A stretch of DNA of 64,000 bases, from assembly GCA_002348365.1 (NCBI GenBank), contig DEBC01000137.1, forward strand, positions 21,800 through 85,799. Reading direction: 5' to 3'. Shown piece by piece: positions 26,732 through 35,488 of this stretch. Numbering within the stretch: position 1 is the stretch's first letter; each line of letters begins with the position of its first letter. The translations under genes were made by a program, and so were the position numbers. The stretch is from Alphaproteobacteria bacterium UBA2966 (GTDB taxonomy: Bacteria; Pseudomonadota; Alphaproteobacteria; UBA2966). The notes beneath the pieces were generated by a model, which saw nothing but the letters and a program-made list of their open reading frames with translations, made no database searches and had not been told where the DNA came from.

Positions 26732-27682
26732 TCAAACGGTCTCGGACGCCACGATGGCGACACCCATGGCAATCTTGGCTGGAATATCCTTGCGCACATA
26801 GGTCGGCTTCAACCCGAACCGTGGCAGGTCATCGACGGCAGCGTCAAAATAGGCATGCGCTCGAATACGATGCTGGCGCATACTTTCCGCATTGCAATCC
26901 GCAAATGGCTCCGTCATCACGATCGCTCTTCGGGCCACCCGGCGAATCTCCCGCAAAGCTGAATGCTGTACTGCCTTCATCTGCTCAAGAGCGAGGCATG
27001 TGAAGACAAGATCGACCTGGCCGTCCTGGAAAGGCAACTCTGCGGCGCTCGCCTGTTGAACGTGCACACGCTTGAACGCAGACGTGTCTCGCGGTGGCAG
27101 GGGTGAGTACGAACTCAACACTTCTGGAAGCGTGCTTTCCTCCTGAAATGTTTGCACCGCGGCAGCGCCTTGGGCCGTGAGTTCGATCCCCGAGAACTCG
27201 ATGTCGGGAAATCTCGACGCCAACACGAAAAGGTTCACGCCGGTTCCGCAACCTGCCTCCAATACGGATACCGGCTTTAGGGCTTCGATCAGACGCATGA
27301 GAAAGAGGAGATAGATTCGCTTGAGGCCATTCGCGTCCATCAAGAATCCATGATTGCGCCAAATAACTGCGCTGGAGCCGTCCTTGGGCGATAAAATGTC
27401 TAGAGCAGTTCGGCCGCCCCATTGGCGACCATACTCCTTCTTTACATGCCCCTGGCCGCGGGCTGGCAACCCGACAAAGGTTCGCAACCGGCTCTTGCGG
27501 TATGCACGTCGCCACTTCCTCTCTTGATCGTCAACAAGCTTGCGCCATTCGGGATCGTCAGCATAGAAACGTCGGCGAATATATGGTGCGATGAGTGCCT
27601 CGATCTCATCGTCTCCAACCTCGATCGCCAGTTCCAATGCGTTCGCCTCGTCGACTCGATCAGTGGCGGCCTTGACAGACAT
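26732..27682 (-). CDS. SAM-dependent methyltransferase (type 11-like)
   Basis: A 316-residue protein with a charged N-terminal region of about 130 residues and a class I methyltransferase domain. Motif I is VLEAGCGTGVNLF, the acidic loop FSGIELTAQG and motif IV LVFTCLALEQM, followed by LREIRRVARRAIVMTEP. It converges on the dioxygenase gene with 10 bases between. It is the second gene of a two-methyltransferase unit, overlapping the upstream one by 23 bases. The substrate is unknown; the setting points to a glycan or glycolipid. Confidence 0.78.
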   Translation of the reverse strand: MSVKAATDRVDEANALELAIEVGDDEIEALIAPYIRRRFYADDPEWRKLVDDQERKWRRAYRKSRLRTFVGLPARGQGHVKKEYGRQWGGRTALDILSPKDGSSAVIWRNHGFLMDANGLKRIYLLFLMRLIEALKPVSVLEAGCGTGVNLFVLASRFPDIEFSGIELTAQGAAAVQTFQEESTLPEVLSSYSPLPPRDTSAFKRVHVQQASAAELPFQDGQVDLVFTCLALEQMKAVQHSALREIRRVARRAIVMTEPFADCNAESMRQHRIRAHAYFDAAVDDLPRFGLKPTYVRKDIPAKIAMGVAIVASETV

Positions 27683-28241
27683 AATAAATTTTTTGGTACC
27701 CCCGGCCCTTTCTGAGAACGGGGAAAAGGTACATCAGGCCGGCAATGATCGGGGAAAAAACCGTGCTGGGTGCCGAGAGCGCGCCGTACCTCTCGATCTT
27801 GATCGTATCGAATGAACGCTTCAGCAGAGCGAATATGTCCTCTTCGAACGAAAAGGCTCGCTTGCTGATGTTGAAAATGAGAACTCCTCCCGGGCGAACC
27901 ATACGTATCAGGGCCTCAGTTCCCGCAATGGTGTCGGCAACGTCGAAATAGCGATTGTTCATGACCTGTACACAGAGAACAAAGTCACCGGTTACATCCG
28001 ACGTCTCTTCGAGCTTCGCGCATATCGTCTCGGCGTCGGGATGCTTCGCTTGTGCAGCGGCAAGCCGTTCACGATCAACATCGATACCGATATATCGTTT
28101 CGTCCGAAACCAGCGCTTGTTTTCCATGTGGCCGCAGCCGGCATCAATCCCGATCTCCCGGTCCTCGCTGAGACCCATGTCCCGCATCAAGAAGTACCAG
28201 AGCAGTTGCTTTGCGGGTTTTTCAGAGTATCGAAAACTCAA
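27660..28241 (-). CDS. SAM-dependent methyltransferase, short
   Basis: A 193-residue class I methyltransferase starting at TTG 28241, with GAGGG ahead of it. Motif I is GIDAGCGHMENKRW, followed by YIGIDVDRERL, then FVLCVQVMNNRY and MVRPGGVLIFNIS. The C-terminal part is short and hydrophobic (AGLMYLFPVLRKGRG). It is the first gene of the minus-strand pair and diverges from the KpsS-like gene at 28314; the 72 bases between must hold both promoters. Confidence 0.75.
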   Translation of the reverse strand: MSFRYSEKPAKQLLWYFLMRDMGLSEDREIGIDAGCGHMENKRWFRTKRYIGIDVDRERLAAAQAKHPDAETICAKLEETSDVTGDFVLCVQVMNNRYFDVADTIAGTEALIRMVRPGGVLIFNISKRAFSFEEDIFALLKRSFDTIKIERYGALSAPSTVFSPIIAGLMYLFPVLRKGRGYQKIYYVCQGRH

Positions 28242-28313
28242 TGAACGGCCCTCGAGTGAAAAGTTGCTGTTATCATAGGATCAACGGAACCACCACATGA
28301 AGCGGAATTCGAT

Positions 28314-29708
28314 TTGAGTACCCCAACATATGCCCAACGCATCAAGCGTAAGGTCGGCACCACTATCCTGGGTCCTATCCTGACCCGGCTGGCGGCGGAG
28401 GGCAGGGCGCCGCTCGTAGGCAAGCTCATCCGCAGCCAGCTTGTTACGCTGAAGCAGCCACAAGTCCACGAGTCGCAGGCGATTAGCACGCTCATTCTTC
28501 CCAAGCCTGGATTCTCTGAAGATATCCAAGCCAGCCTCGGTCGCGACGGTCGCTTTCGCATCGTCTCACTCGATCGTACCTATACCAAGTTCGTCTATAG
28601 AGCGTTCCTCCCGAAAACGGTCGATGACAACAACTATCGCTCCGCTCCACCGGAAACCGCCGACAAGAAGCTCCAATTGCGAGATTTCTGGCAAGCCGCT
28701 TGGCCCCACGTCAGCCGTGGACAGATTGATGTCCTGTTGACCGGGAATTTCAGTTATCACGCCGAACAGGAACTCACGGCGGCGCTTGAGGTGCATGGCA
28801 CACCGGTCGTCGCGTTGCACAAGGAATGCCTGAAAAGCCCAGCGCTCGAGACGTTCTACGAACACGTCTACCGTGAACGGAAGATCCCATTCCAGGGCAG
28901 TTTCATCTCGACCTACAATGAGATCGAGCGTGACATTCAGGTTCGTGCCGGGACCGTTTCCCCCGACAGGGTGGTCGTGTCCGGCATGGCGCGTCTCGAT
29001 AAAATACATCACTGGCGGGAGAAGTTTGGAGGTACGATCCGTCGAACCGGTGAGCGGCCTACCGTATTGTTCATGTCGTTCAATGCGCGCACCGGCGCCC
29101 CTTTGATTTCGCGGAAGCTTCCGGGACGGAGGGAGATTCTCGACGAGGCTCAGGAAGCGGTCGGTTGGGACAGGCTGGTCGTTGAATGTCATGCGGCGAT
29201 GGTCGACCTCGCCCGGCAAGAGCCGGATATCGACGTTGTCATCAAAGCCAAGGATCACGCCCGGGCTTTGGCGGTGATCGAGGAAAGCTTTGGACATGAT
29301 TTCAAGACACCTGCGAATCTGAAGATCATCTGCGGCGGCGATCCGTTCTCGCTCATAACGCAGGCAGACGTTCTTTGCGGATTTAACAGCACCAGCCTGT
29401 TCGAGGCATTGGCGGCCAACGTCCCGATCGTCTCACCGCATTTTGTGGAAGCGGCGGCGGAGGATACGAAGGGCTATGTCATTGACCTCGGCGACGCGGC
29501 AGAACGGGCGCACAGCCGACAGGAGTTGATTGCTCGCCTCGCCGCGCGCGCCCGATCCACGCACGCATCGGGCCATGCAACGACCCTGGCTGACGCACAA
29601 CTTCGGGCGCTCGATCACTGGCTCGGCAATGCCGATGGAAAAGCGGGTGAGCGCGTTGCATCGCTTGTCAGCGAAATCGTCCGGTCTGAGCAGCGAGCGG
29701 CTGCCTGA
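28314..29708 (+). CDS. KpsS/CDP-glycerol-transferase-like surface carbohydrate protein, paralogue 1
   Basis: A 464-residue protein from TTG 28314. The C-terminal half resembles the nucleotide-binding half of GT-B enzymes of the capsule/CDP-glycerol transferase type: VVSGMARLDKIH, DVVIKAKDHARALAV, LITQADVLCGFNSTSLFEAL and VPIVSPHF. The N-terminal half (VLLTGNFSYHAEQELT, VVALHKECLKSP) is shared with the next gene. The donor sugar is not known. As no classical sialyltransferase is visible in the island, this protein and its paralogue are candidates for nonulosonate transfer. Confidence 0.65.
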   Translation: MSTPTYAQRIKRKVGTTILGPILTRLAAEGRAPLVGKLIRSQLVTLKQPQVHESQAISTLILPKPGFSEDIQASLGRDGRFRIVSLDRTYTKFVYRAFLPKTVDDNNYRSAPPETADKKLQLRDFWQAAWPHVSRGQIDVLLTGNFSYHAEQELTAALEVHGTPVVALHKECLKSPALETFYEHVYRERKIPFQGSFISTYNEIERDIQVRAGTVSPDRVVVSGMARLDKIHHWREKFGGTIRRTGERPTVLFMSFNARTGAPLISRKLPGRREILDEAQEAVGWDRLVVECHAAMVDLARQEPDIDVVIKAKDHARALAVIEESFGHDFKTPANLKIICGGDPFSLITQADVLCGFNSTSLFEALAANVPIVSPHFVEAAAEDTKGYVIDLGDAAERAHSRQELIARLAARARSTHASGHATTLADAQLRALDHWLGNADGKAGERVASLVSEIVRSEQRAAA

Positions 29709-29724
29709 TTCCCAGCACTCACCC

Positions 29725-31119
29725 ATGAACGACAAGATCCGCCGCCACGTTTGGTGGTTCGCGTTTCGCACTGTCGCGCGTCTCAACTTGGCGCGTGCTG
29801 CTGCCTGGCTCATGGTTCGCGCCTTGGGGGGTGCTCAAACTGGATCTTCAGGTCAGGATGCAAAGAAGCTTCTGCTGTTGTCCAAACGAGGCCTGTTCGA
29901 GGATGCCGCGTCGGCTTTTGAAGGCGATCAGAGATTCGAGCCCTGGTATCTCGACATGGTCGAGATCAAACCTTTCAAGGCAATGGTCTCAGCCTTCCTG
30001 CCCCCCGAAATAGATGATTTCAACTATCTCTCAGATGACTCAGAAGTGGAGGCGGGCAAACGCGCGTACCGTGATTTCGCGGTTCAGGTGCTGAAGCACT
30101 TCCTCGCCCAAATGCCCTTTGATGCAGTTCTGACAGCGAGCTTTTCCTACTATGCGGAACGAGAAGTGGCGGCTGCTTTCGAGCAATTGGGTGTGCCGTT
30201 CATCGCGTTACATAAGGAAAACCTGAAAACCCCCGGCATCTTCAAATTCTACGAAGAGGTCTATCGCACGCGTCGCGGTCCGTTCCATGGCAGACGAATT
30301 CTCGTCTACAACGGAATTGAGAAGAATCTGCAGGTTGCGGCCGGCGTCGCGCCGGAAGGGAACATCACCGTGACCGGAATGCCCCGGCTCGACCGAATAC
30401 ATGAATGGCGTCAAGCGCAGGCCGGGCTGCGACCTGACACGAGTGGTCAAGCGACTACCGCTCATCAGGCGCTCTTCTTCGCGTTCGGACCGAAGACAGG
30501 GCTGCCACGCATGGCTCGCAAGCTCGGGTTCGGGATGCCGGAAGGCCTCGAGCAATTCGGTGACGAGCGGGATCAATTTTCCTGGGATGAGCTTGCCCGT
30601 TCGTATCACCGGGCAGCCGTCGAAGTCGCTCGACAAATGCCCGACATTCGAGTGATCGTGAAGGCCAAGCCGGTTCCCTTCGAAGTCGCAGCGATTCGAG
30701 AACTTCTTGGTGATGGCGATGACCTTCCCGAGAACCTCACTCTGATCTCAAGTGGCGACCCGATGGAATTGATCCTTAAGAGCAATGTCGTATGCGGATT
30801 TCGGACGACCGCGCTCCTTGAGGTCATCGCGGCGGGTAAACCCCTCATCGTTCCTCATTTTGCCGAAGCCGCGACACCACAGCTGTCTGAATTCATTTTC
30901 GATGTTGAGTCGGCCGCAGAGTATGCCGACTCCGAAGAGGACATTGTCCGCAGAGTCTGCCATCACCTGACAAACAGCGAAGGGACAAGGGTCGCGCTTG
31001 AGTCGAGTGAGATGACCGTTCTCGAGAAGTGGACGGGAAATGTAGACGGCAAGTCGGGTGCGCGGGTGGCCAATGCGGTTCACGCAGAGATTTTGGGCGC
31101 ACCGGTGGAGCACGACTGA
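29725..31119 (+). CDS. KpsS/CDP-glycerol-transferase-like surface carbohydrate protein, paralogue 2
   Basis: A 464-residue tandem paralogue of the previous gene. The blocks AFLPPEIDDFNYLS, VLTASFSYYAEREV, FIALHKENLKTPG, VTGMPRLDRIHEWR, IRVIVKAKPVPFEV and SNVVCGFRTTALLEVI align without gaps of note. The ATG at 29725 is the start that matches the length of paralogue 1; the frame open back to 29530 runs inside it. Conserved DDxNY and ALHKE blocks are probably active-site or acceptor motifs. Divergence is large enough for a different acceptor or linkage. Confidence 0.65.
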   Translation: MNDKIRRHVWWFAFRTVARLNLARAAAWLMVRALGGAQTGSSGQDAKKLLLLSKRGLFEDAASAFEGDQRFEPWYLDMVEIKPFKAMVSAFLPPEIDDFNYLSDDSEVEAGKRAYRDFAVQVLKHFLAQMPFDAVLTASFSYYAEREVAAAFEQLGVPFIALHKENLKTPGIFKFYEEVYRTRRGPFHGRRILVYNGIEKNLQVAAGVAPEGNITVTGMPRLDRIHEWRQAQAGLRPDTSGQATTAHQALFFAFGPKTGLPRMARKLGFGMPEGLEQFGDERDQFSWDELARSYHRAAVEVARQMPDIRVIVKAKPVPFEVAAIRELLGDGDDLPENLTLISSGDPMELILKSNVVCGFRTTALLEVIAAGKPLIVPHFAEAATPQLSEFIFDVESAAEYADSEEDIVRRVCHHLTNSEGTRVALESSEMTVLEKWTGNVDGKSGARVANAVHAEILGAPVEHD

Positions 31120-31123
31120 ACCT

Positions 31124-32488
31124 ATGTCATCACGACCGTGGCTTCTTCTCCCCATCGAAACCAAGCACCGGGAATTTTATGGCAAGATATTGTTGTCACT
31201 CGCCGCAGCCGAACGGGGTTTCGAAGTACTGCTCGGCGAACAGAACGCCATGCTTTCCCAACTCGATAACCTCCCCCAAGGCATATATCTCGACAAGAGC
31301 GTCGGCCGCACGAAGACCAAGTATTTCAAGAGACTTGATGCGCGAGGTTGCCGGATCGTGGCGTGGTGCGAAGAGGGCCTCGTCTATCGCGACCGCGACG
31401 CCTATCTGCACGAGCGTGTTTCCAACGCATCTCTGGCGCTAGCCAACAGGTTCTTCGCCTGGGGCGATGTGCAGGCCAATGATATTCACAAGCAAGCCCC
31501 AGAGGCGGATGCCAAGGTGCGGATCACCGGCAACCCACGCTTCGACATGTTGCGACCCGAATTCCGCAGTGTCTTCACGCCCGCGGCCGACAAGATTCGA
31601 CAGTGCTACGGTCCATACATCCTCATCAATTCGAACTTCAGCCGGTACAACCACTTCATGGGCTACGACTTCTGGATCGAGGCCCTAAAACAGCGCGGCA
31701 CGATCACGAACGATGAACAGCTCGCCTTCTACCATCGCTGGCGCGACTTCCTGGGAAAGGTCTTTCACGGCTTCATCCGTGTCATGCCGGCTCTCTCATC
31801 TGCATTCCCCGATCGGACGTTACTGGTACGGCCACATCCGTCTGAAGATCACGCTACCTGGCTCCGCGAAACGGCTGCACTCAACAATGTCACCGTTGTG
31901 CATGAGGACAGCGCAATCCCCTGGATCGCAGGTGCCGATGCCGTCATACACAACAGCTGCACCACCGGTCTTGAGGCGTACCTTCTGGGTATTCCTGTTG
32001 CTGCATTCCGGCCTGCTGTCGATGAGACATTTGATTCCCACCTCCCGAATGCGGTCAGTCACGAAGCGGTGGACGGCGAGGGCCTTATTGAAACCCTGCG
32101 CGAGCTCCTGGCGGGCACCGCGACCCCGCCGCCTTCCGCACAATCGGAGGTGAATAGATATGTAGCCGCGCTCGATGGCTCACTCGCGGGAGACCGTGTC
32201 GCGGATGCGTTGATCGAAATCTCTTTACGCTGTGAACCCCAGAAAATGGGACCGATACGACGCGCGAGAATTGCCCGGGAAAACACTGTCTCGGCGCTTA
32301 AGCCTATGCTCAGACGGATACGCCGCAGCCATAAAGCGACGTCCTACGCGAAGCAAAAGTTTCCCGGAATTGAGCTCTCAGAGGTCGAACACGCCATAAA
32401 CCAATTGAGAGACGTCTCGGGTCGCTTCGCCGGCATCACTTCGACGCGTTCACCGTTCCGTCACTGTTTTCGGATTTGCAAGACCTAA
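31124..32488 (+). CDS. Surface carbohydrate biosynthesis protein (TIGR04396-like)
   Basis: A 454-residue protein from ATG 31124, four bases after the previous stop. It starts RPWLLLPIETKHREFYGKIL and continues with ERGFEVLLGE, VAWCEEGLVYRDRDAYL, RFFAWGDVQANDI, RITGNPRFDML, LLVRPHPSEDHATW and IHNSCTTGLEAYLLGIPVA. This pattern belongs to a family named from surface-glycan loci of Leptospira and other bacteria. The second half is GT-B-like. The last 70 residues are basic. It ends 19 bases from the convergent SQD1-like gene. It is likely a glycosyltransferase-type protein; donor unknown. Confidence 0.7.
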   Translation: MSSRPWLLLPIETKHREFYGKILLSLAAAERGFEVLLGEQNAMLSQLDNLPQGIYLDKSVGRTKTKYFKRLDARGCRIVAWCEEGLVYRDRDAYLHERVSNASLALANRFFAWGDVQANDIHKQAPEADAKVRITGNPRFDMLRPEFRSVFTPAADKIRQCYGPYILINSNFSRYNHFMGYDFWIEALKQRGTITNDEQLAFYHRWRDFLGKVFHGFIRVMPALSSAFPDRTLLVRPHPSEDHATWLRETAALNNVTVVHEDSAIPWIAGADAVIHNSCTTGLEAYLLGIPVAAFRPAVDETFDSHLPNAVSHEAVDGEGLIETLRELLAGTATPPPSAQSEVNRYVAALDGSLAGDRVADALIEISLRCEPQKMGPIRRARIARENTVSALKPMLRRIRRSHKATSYAKQKFPGIELSEVEHAINQLRDVSGRFAGITSTRSPFRHCFRICKT

Positions 32489-32507
32489 CTGGGAACAGGT
32501 ACCCCAA

Positions 32508-33677
32508 TCAGCCTGCCTCTACACCACCGCCCACCCATTTGATACGCGGCTCCATCGTGTCGAGATTCACGTTGTCCCGGTACCGTTCGACACGATCCAT
32601 CATCGATCCCACGACCTCGCTGGTCAGAAGATGGGGTTGCAGCCCCAGGTCTGTCAGCTTGGAATGTTTGGCATTGTAGTAGTGCGACTCCTGCTCCACC
32701 CGCGGGTTCGCCACGTTCTCGATTACGACATCCAGGCCACGCGTCCTGCCGGTCTCTTGCACGAGGTTGGCGAGATTGAGGATTGAATACTCCTCGGTGA
32801 ACTGGTTGAAGACACGGAACTCTCCGGGCTTAGCCGGATTCCGCGCCGCCAACTCGACGCATTGAAGGGTATCGCGAATATTCAGAATTCCCCGGGTTTG
32901 ACCGCCCTTCCCATACACGGACAGCGGTTGCCCCATCACGGCCTGAACGACGAAACGGTTCAGCACTGTCCCGAACACATGGTCGTAGTGAAAGGATGTC
33001 GCCAACTCATCGTCGAGAAGCGTTTCCGTCGTGTCGATGCCGTAGACCACGCCCTGGTTCAGATCGGTCGCACGGACACCCCAGATTCGACAGGTAAACG
33101 CGATGTTGTTCGAATCATGAACCTTTGACAGGTGATAAAAGCTGTGCGGCTTCTTCGGGTAGAGCACGGTGTCGGTCCGCCCGTTGTGGGTGACCGTCAG
33201 ATAACCTTCCTCTATGTCGATGTTAGGGGTGCCGTACTCACCCATGCTCCCGAGCTTGACCAGGTGGGCGTCCGGGCAATGACGTCGAAGCGCGAACAGA
33301 ACGTTCAACGTGCCGGTCACATTGCCCATTTGGGTCAGGACAGCTGTAGTCCGGCCCTGCATGGAATAGGGGGCCGAAGGCTGTTCGGCGTAATGGATGA
33401 TGACTTCGGGCTGCGCGGCCTGAAACAGGTTGTAAACGAACCGGTGATTGGTCAGATCGCCGACGCGCAACTCAATGGTTTTACCCGTTAGTTCTTTCCA
33501 TCGACGGACTCGGCGATGCAACGTGGGCACGGGCGCGATCGGCTCGACACCTTCTTCCAGCTCCCACTGGCGCTTGGCGAAATTGTCCGCCACCCAAACT
33601 TCGTCCCCCGCAGAAGAGAAATGCATGGCGGTGGGCCAACCGAGATAGCCGTCACCACCCAAGACCAATACGCGCAT
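32508..33677 (-). CDS. UDP-sulfoquinovose synthase (SQD1)-like NAD-dependent epimerase/dehydratase
   Basis: A 389-residue extended short-chain dehydrogenase. It shows the distinctive SQD1/Agl3 pattern rather than a general epimerase one: GGDGYLGWPTA, IIHYAEQPSAPYSMQGR, LVKLGSMGEYGTPNIDIEEG, FYHLSKVHDSNNIAF with the catalytic Tyr and Lys, and then TDLNQGVVYG, GKGGQTRGILNIRDT and NPRVEQESHYYN. SQD1 converts UDP-glucose and sulfite to UDP-sulfoquinovose. It lies downstream of a CMP-nonulosonate synthetase (92-base gap), not next to a sulfolipid transferase (SqdB/SqdX context). A sulfonated or related sugar in the surface glycan is the inference; a different nucleotide sugar remains possible. Confidence 0.82.
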   Translation of the reverse strand: MRVLVLGGDGYLGWPTAMHFSSAGDEVWVADNFAKRQWELEEGVEPIAPVPTLHRRVRRWKELTGKTIELRVGDLTNHRFVYNLFQAAQPEVIIHYAEQPSAPYSMQGRTTAVLTQMGNVTGTLNVLFALRRHCPDAHLVKLGSMGEYGTPNIDIEEGYLTVTHNGRTDTVLYPKKPHSFYHLSKVHDSNNIAFTCRIWGVRATDLNQGVVYGIDTTETLLDDELATSFHYDHVFGTVLNRFVVQAVMGQPLSVYGKGGQTRGILNIRDTLQCVELAARNPAKPGEFRVFNQFTEEYSILNLANLVQETGRTRGLDVVIENVANPRVEQESHYYNAKHSKLTDLGLQPHLLTSEVVGSMMDRVERYRDNVNLDTMEPRIKWVGGGVEAG

Positions 33678-33769
33678 GAGAATTCCGAGCTAGTAGTTTG
33701 CTGTCGTAGGTGACAGGAATGCCGTCTGCAACGGCGGCGGCGTCCTTGTCTCATGAATGGAGCCTGGCA

Positions 33770-34510
33770 TCAAGCAGACTGCTCGATGTGTGGAAGCGAG
33801 ACAAAACCGGCCCGAAGCAACAAGTCACCCAGCCTGAAATCGTCAGGACCGTCGCAATCGAATCCATAAACGGCGGGCACTTCGACGGCTATGGAGGGGT
33901 CAGCGAAAACCGCCCCGGATTGAAGAATACTCTCCGATCGAAAAACAACCAGATTTCCGAACAGGTGATGCTTTGGCTTTGACTGTTTGTTGTAAGCCTG
34001 GAGTCGCTCTTCCGCGAAACGCCAACTCACGTAACCATCCGAGACCAAGCGTTGATTGTAGGCATGATGATTATGCGGACAGTCGATGACCGTCTGCGCC
34101 GATCCCGCCGAGGGATCGGCCAGAAGCTCTTTCACGCAGGTATCGATCTGCTCCGGCAAGATGAATGGCGAAGTTGGCTGCAACAACGCGATACATTCGG
34201 GCACGCCTCCCGAATCGGTCCCGCTGGTACGAAGAAAGTCCACTATGACATCAGCAACCGCAACCGAGTCGCCCGAAAGCGCAGCCGGCCGGGCACTCAC
34301 TTCAACCTGCAATTCGCGGCATCGCGCTTCAATTGGCTGAGAATCCGTGCTGCAGATGATTCGCGCCACCGAGGCACTCTGTTGCGCTGCGAGAGCGCAG
34401 TAATCGAGAAGCGGCCGCCCGCCCAGATCTGCGATGTTCTTGAGCGGTACGCTTCTTGAGCCGCCGCGCGCGGGGATCAGTCCCCAGCACACTCCAGGCA
34501 GAACGTTCAT
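33770..34510 (-). CDS. CMP-nonulosonate (acylneuraminate) cytidylyltransferase, second copy
   Basis: A 246-residue nucleotidyltransferase with the signature IPARGGSRSVPLKN at residues 12-25, then IICSTDSQPIEARC, LLQPTSPFIL and a C-terminal FDCDGPDDFRLGDLLL. It differs strongly from the copy at 23186, so the two may prefer different nonulosonates. Its ATG overlaps the stop of the hydroxyacid dehydrogenase by 4 bases. It belongs to the minus-strand operon NeuB-NeuC-dehydrogenase-NeuA-SQD1. Confidence 0.88.
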   Translation of the reverse strand: MNVLPGVCWGLIPARGGSRSVPLKNIADLGGRPLLDYCALAAQQSASVARIICSTDSQPIEARCRELQVEVSARPAALSGDSVAVADVIVDFLRTSGTDSGGVPECIALLQPTSPFILPEQIDTCVKELLADPSAGSAQTVIDCPHNHHAYNQRLVSDGYVSWRFAEERLQAYNKQSKPKHHLFGNLVVFRSESILQSGAVFADPSIAVEVPAVYGFDCDGPDDFRLGDLLLRAGFVSLPHIEQSA

Positions 34511-35487
34511 GTTTCACCACCGCCCTTGCCTGAAAAGTACTCGACCGCCATGTCAACGACCCGCCTCTGGGTATCTCGCCAAGCATCAACCGTCGACCCA
34601 CCGATGTGCGGTGTGATCAACAGGTTGGAATGCGATCGGGCGTAATCCACAAGAGGATGCGCCGAAGCTTGAAATCCGGGATCGTATTCTCCGTCCAGCA
34701 CATCGGTGGCGGCACCCGCAATGGCGTTGCTCTTGAGCGCGTTCAAAAGGGCACTTTCATCAACAATTTCGCCGCGTGCTGTGTTTATCAAAACCGCTGA
34801 TTTCTTCATGTGACCCAGTGACTCGCGGTCAATCAGATGATGAGTCGAGTCATTGGCGGGCACATGAATCGATACGACGTCCGATTGCGCCAAGAGGTCT
34901 TTGAGGTTGTCGACCCGAAGGTACTCTGGGGACGGCGCCTCGACGTTGGGGTCAAAGTAACAAACCTGCATGCCGAACGCGCGGCCGTAACTTGCCAGTT
35001 TCTTCCCGAGCCGCCCCAGTCCGACAATGCCCAGTGAAAGCCGAGACAGCATGGCCGGTGCGCCGAAGTCGAATCGATTCCACGACCCATCCAGCACTGC
35101 GCCGTAGCTCCATGGAGTCCGCCGCAGCAGCGCCAACATCAGACCGAATGCGTGCTCCGCCGTAGGTGTGATCGTGTCGAGGAACGCCTGCTCGTCCTTC
35201 AGCGAAAACACCCGAATGCCACGAGACGCCGCAGCTTCCATATCGATGTGGGGAACGCCGGTCGTGTTGCTTATGATGGCGCGCAGGTGAGAACACCGGA
35301 CCATTTTTTTGGCGTCGAACAGATAGCCAAGGGGCGCGAAGCAGGCATCTACCTGCGAGAGGATCTCATCCGAATCCTCTGCAGGCGTGGGCAGCGCAAT
35401 GACTTCGAACTCTTTCTCCAGCAAGGCCAAGTTCTCGGGCTGGTAGGAAAGCAGGTCGTAGTAGAGAACGCGAGGCTTGTCCGGCAA
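34507..35487 (-). CDS. D-isomer-specific 2-hydroxyacid dehydrogenase in the nonulosonate operon
   Basis: A 326-residue enzyme starting at TTG 35487, one base after the NeuC-like stop. The NAD motif is GIVGLGRLGKKLASYG with QVCYFDPN after it. The catalytic Arg is in INTARGEIVDES and the His in LLITPHIGGS. It is embedded between NeuC-like and NeuA-like genes with no free intergenic space, so its substrate is probably part of nonulosonate metabolism. Reduction of the 2-oxo acid or of a precursor is conceivable, though no characterised nonulosonate pathway I know uses such an enzyme. Confidence 0.82.
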   Translation of the reverse strand: MPDKPRVLYYDLLSYQPENLALLEKEFEVIALPTPAEDSDEILSQVDACFAPLGYLFDAKKMVRCSHLRAIISNTTGVPHIDMEAAASRGIRVFSLKDEQAFLDTITPTAEHAFGLMLALLRRTPWSYGAVLDGSWNRFDFGAPAMLSRLSLGIVGLGRLGKKLASYGRAFGMQVCYFDPNVEAPSPEYLRVDNLKDLLAQSDVVSIHVPANDSTHHLIDRESLGHMKKSAVLINTARGEIVDESALLNALKSNAIAGAATDVLDGEYDPGFQASAHPLVDYARSHSNLLITPHIGGSTVDAWRDTQRRVVDMAVEYFSGKGGGET

Positions 35488-35488
35488 T

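Noticed and set aside
29530..29724. N-terminal extension of the second KpsS-like protein.
   Set aside because: It lies inside the first paralogue in another frame, and the paralogues match in length from 29725.
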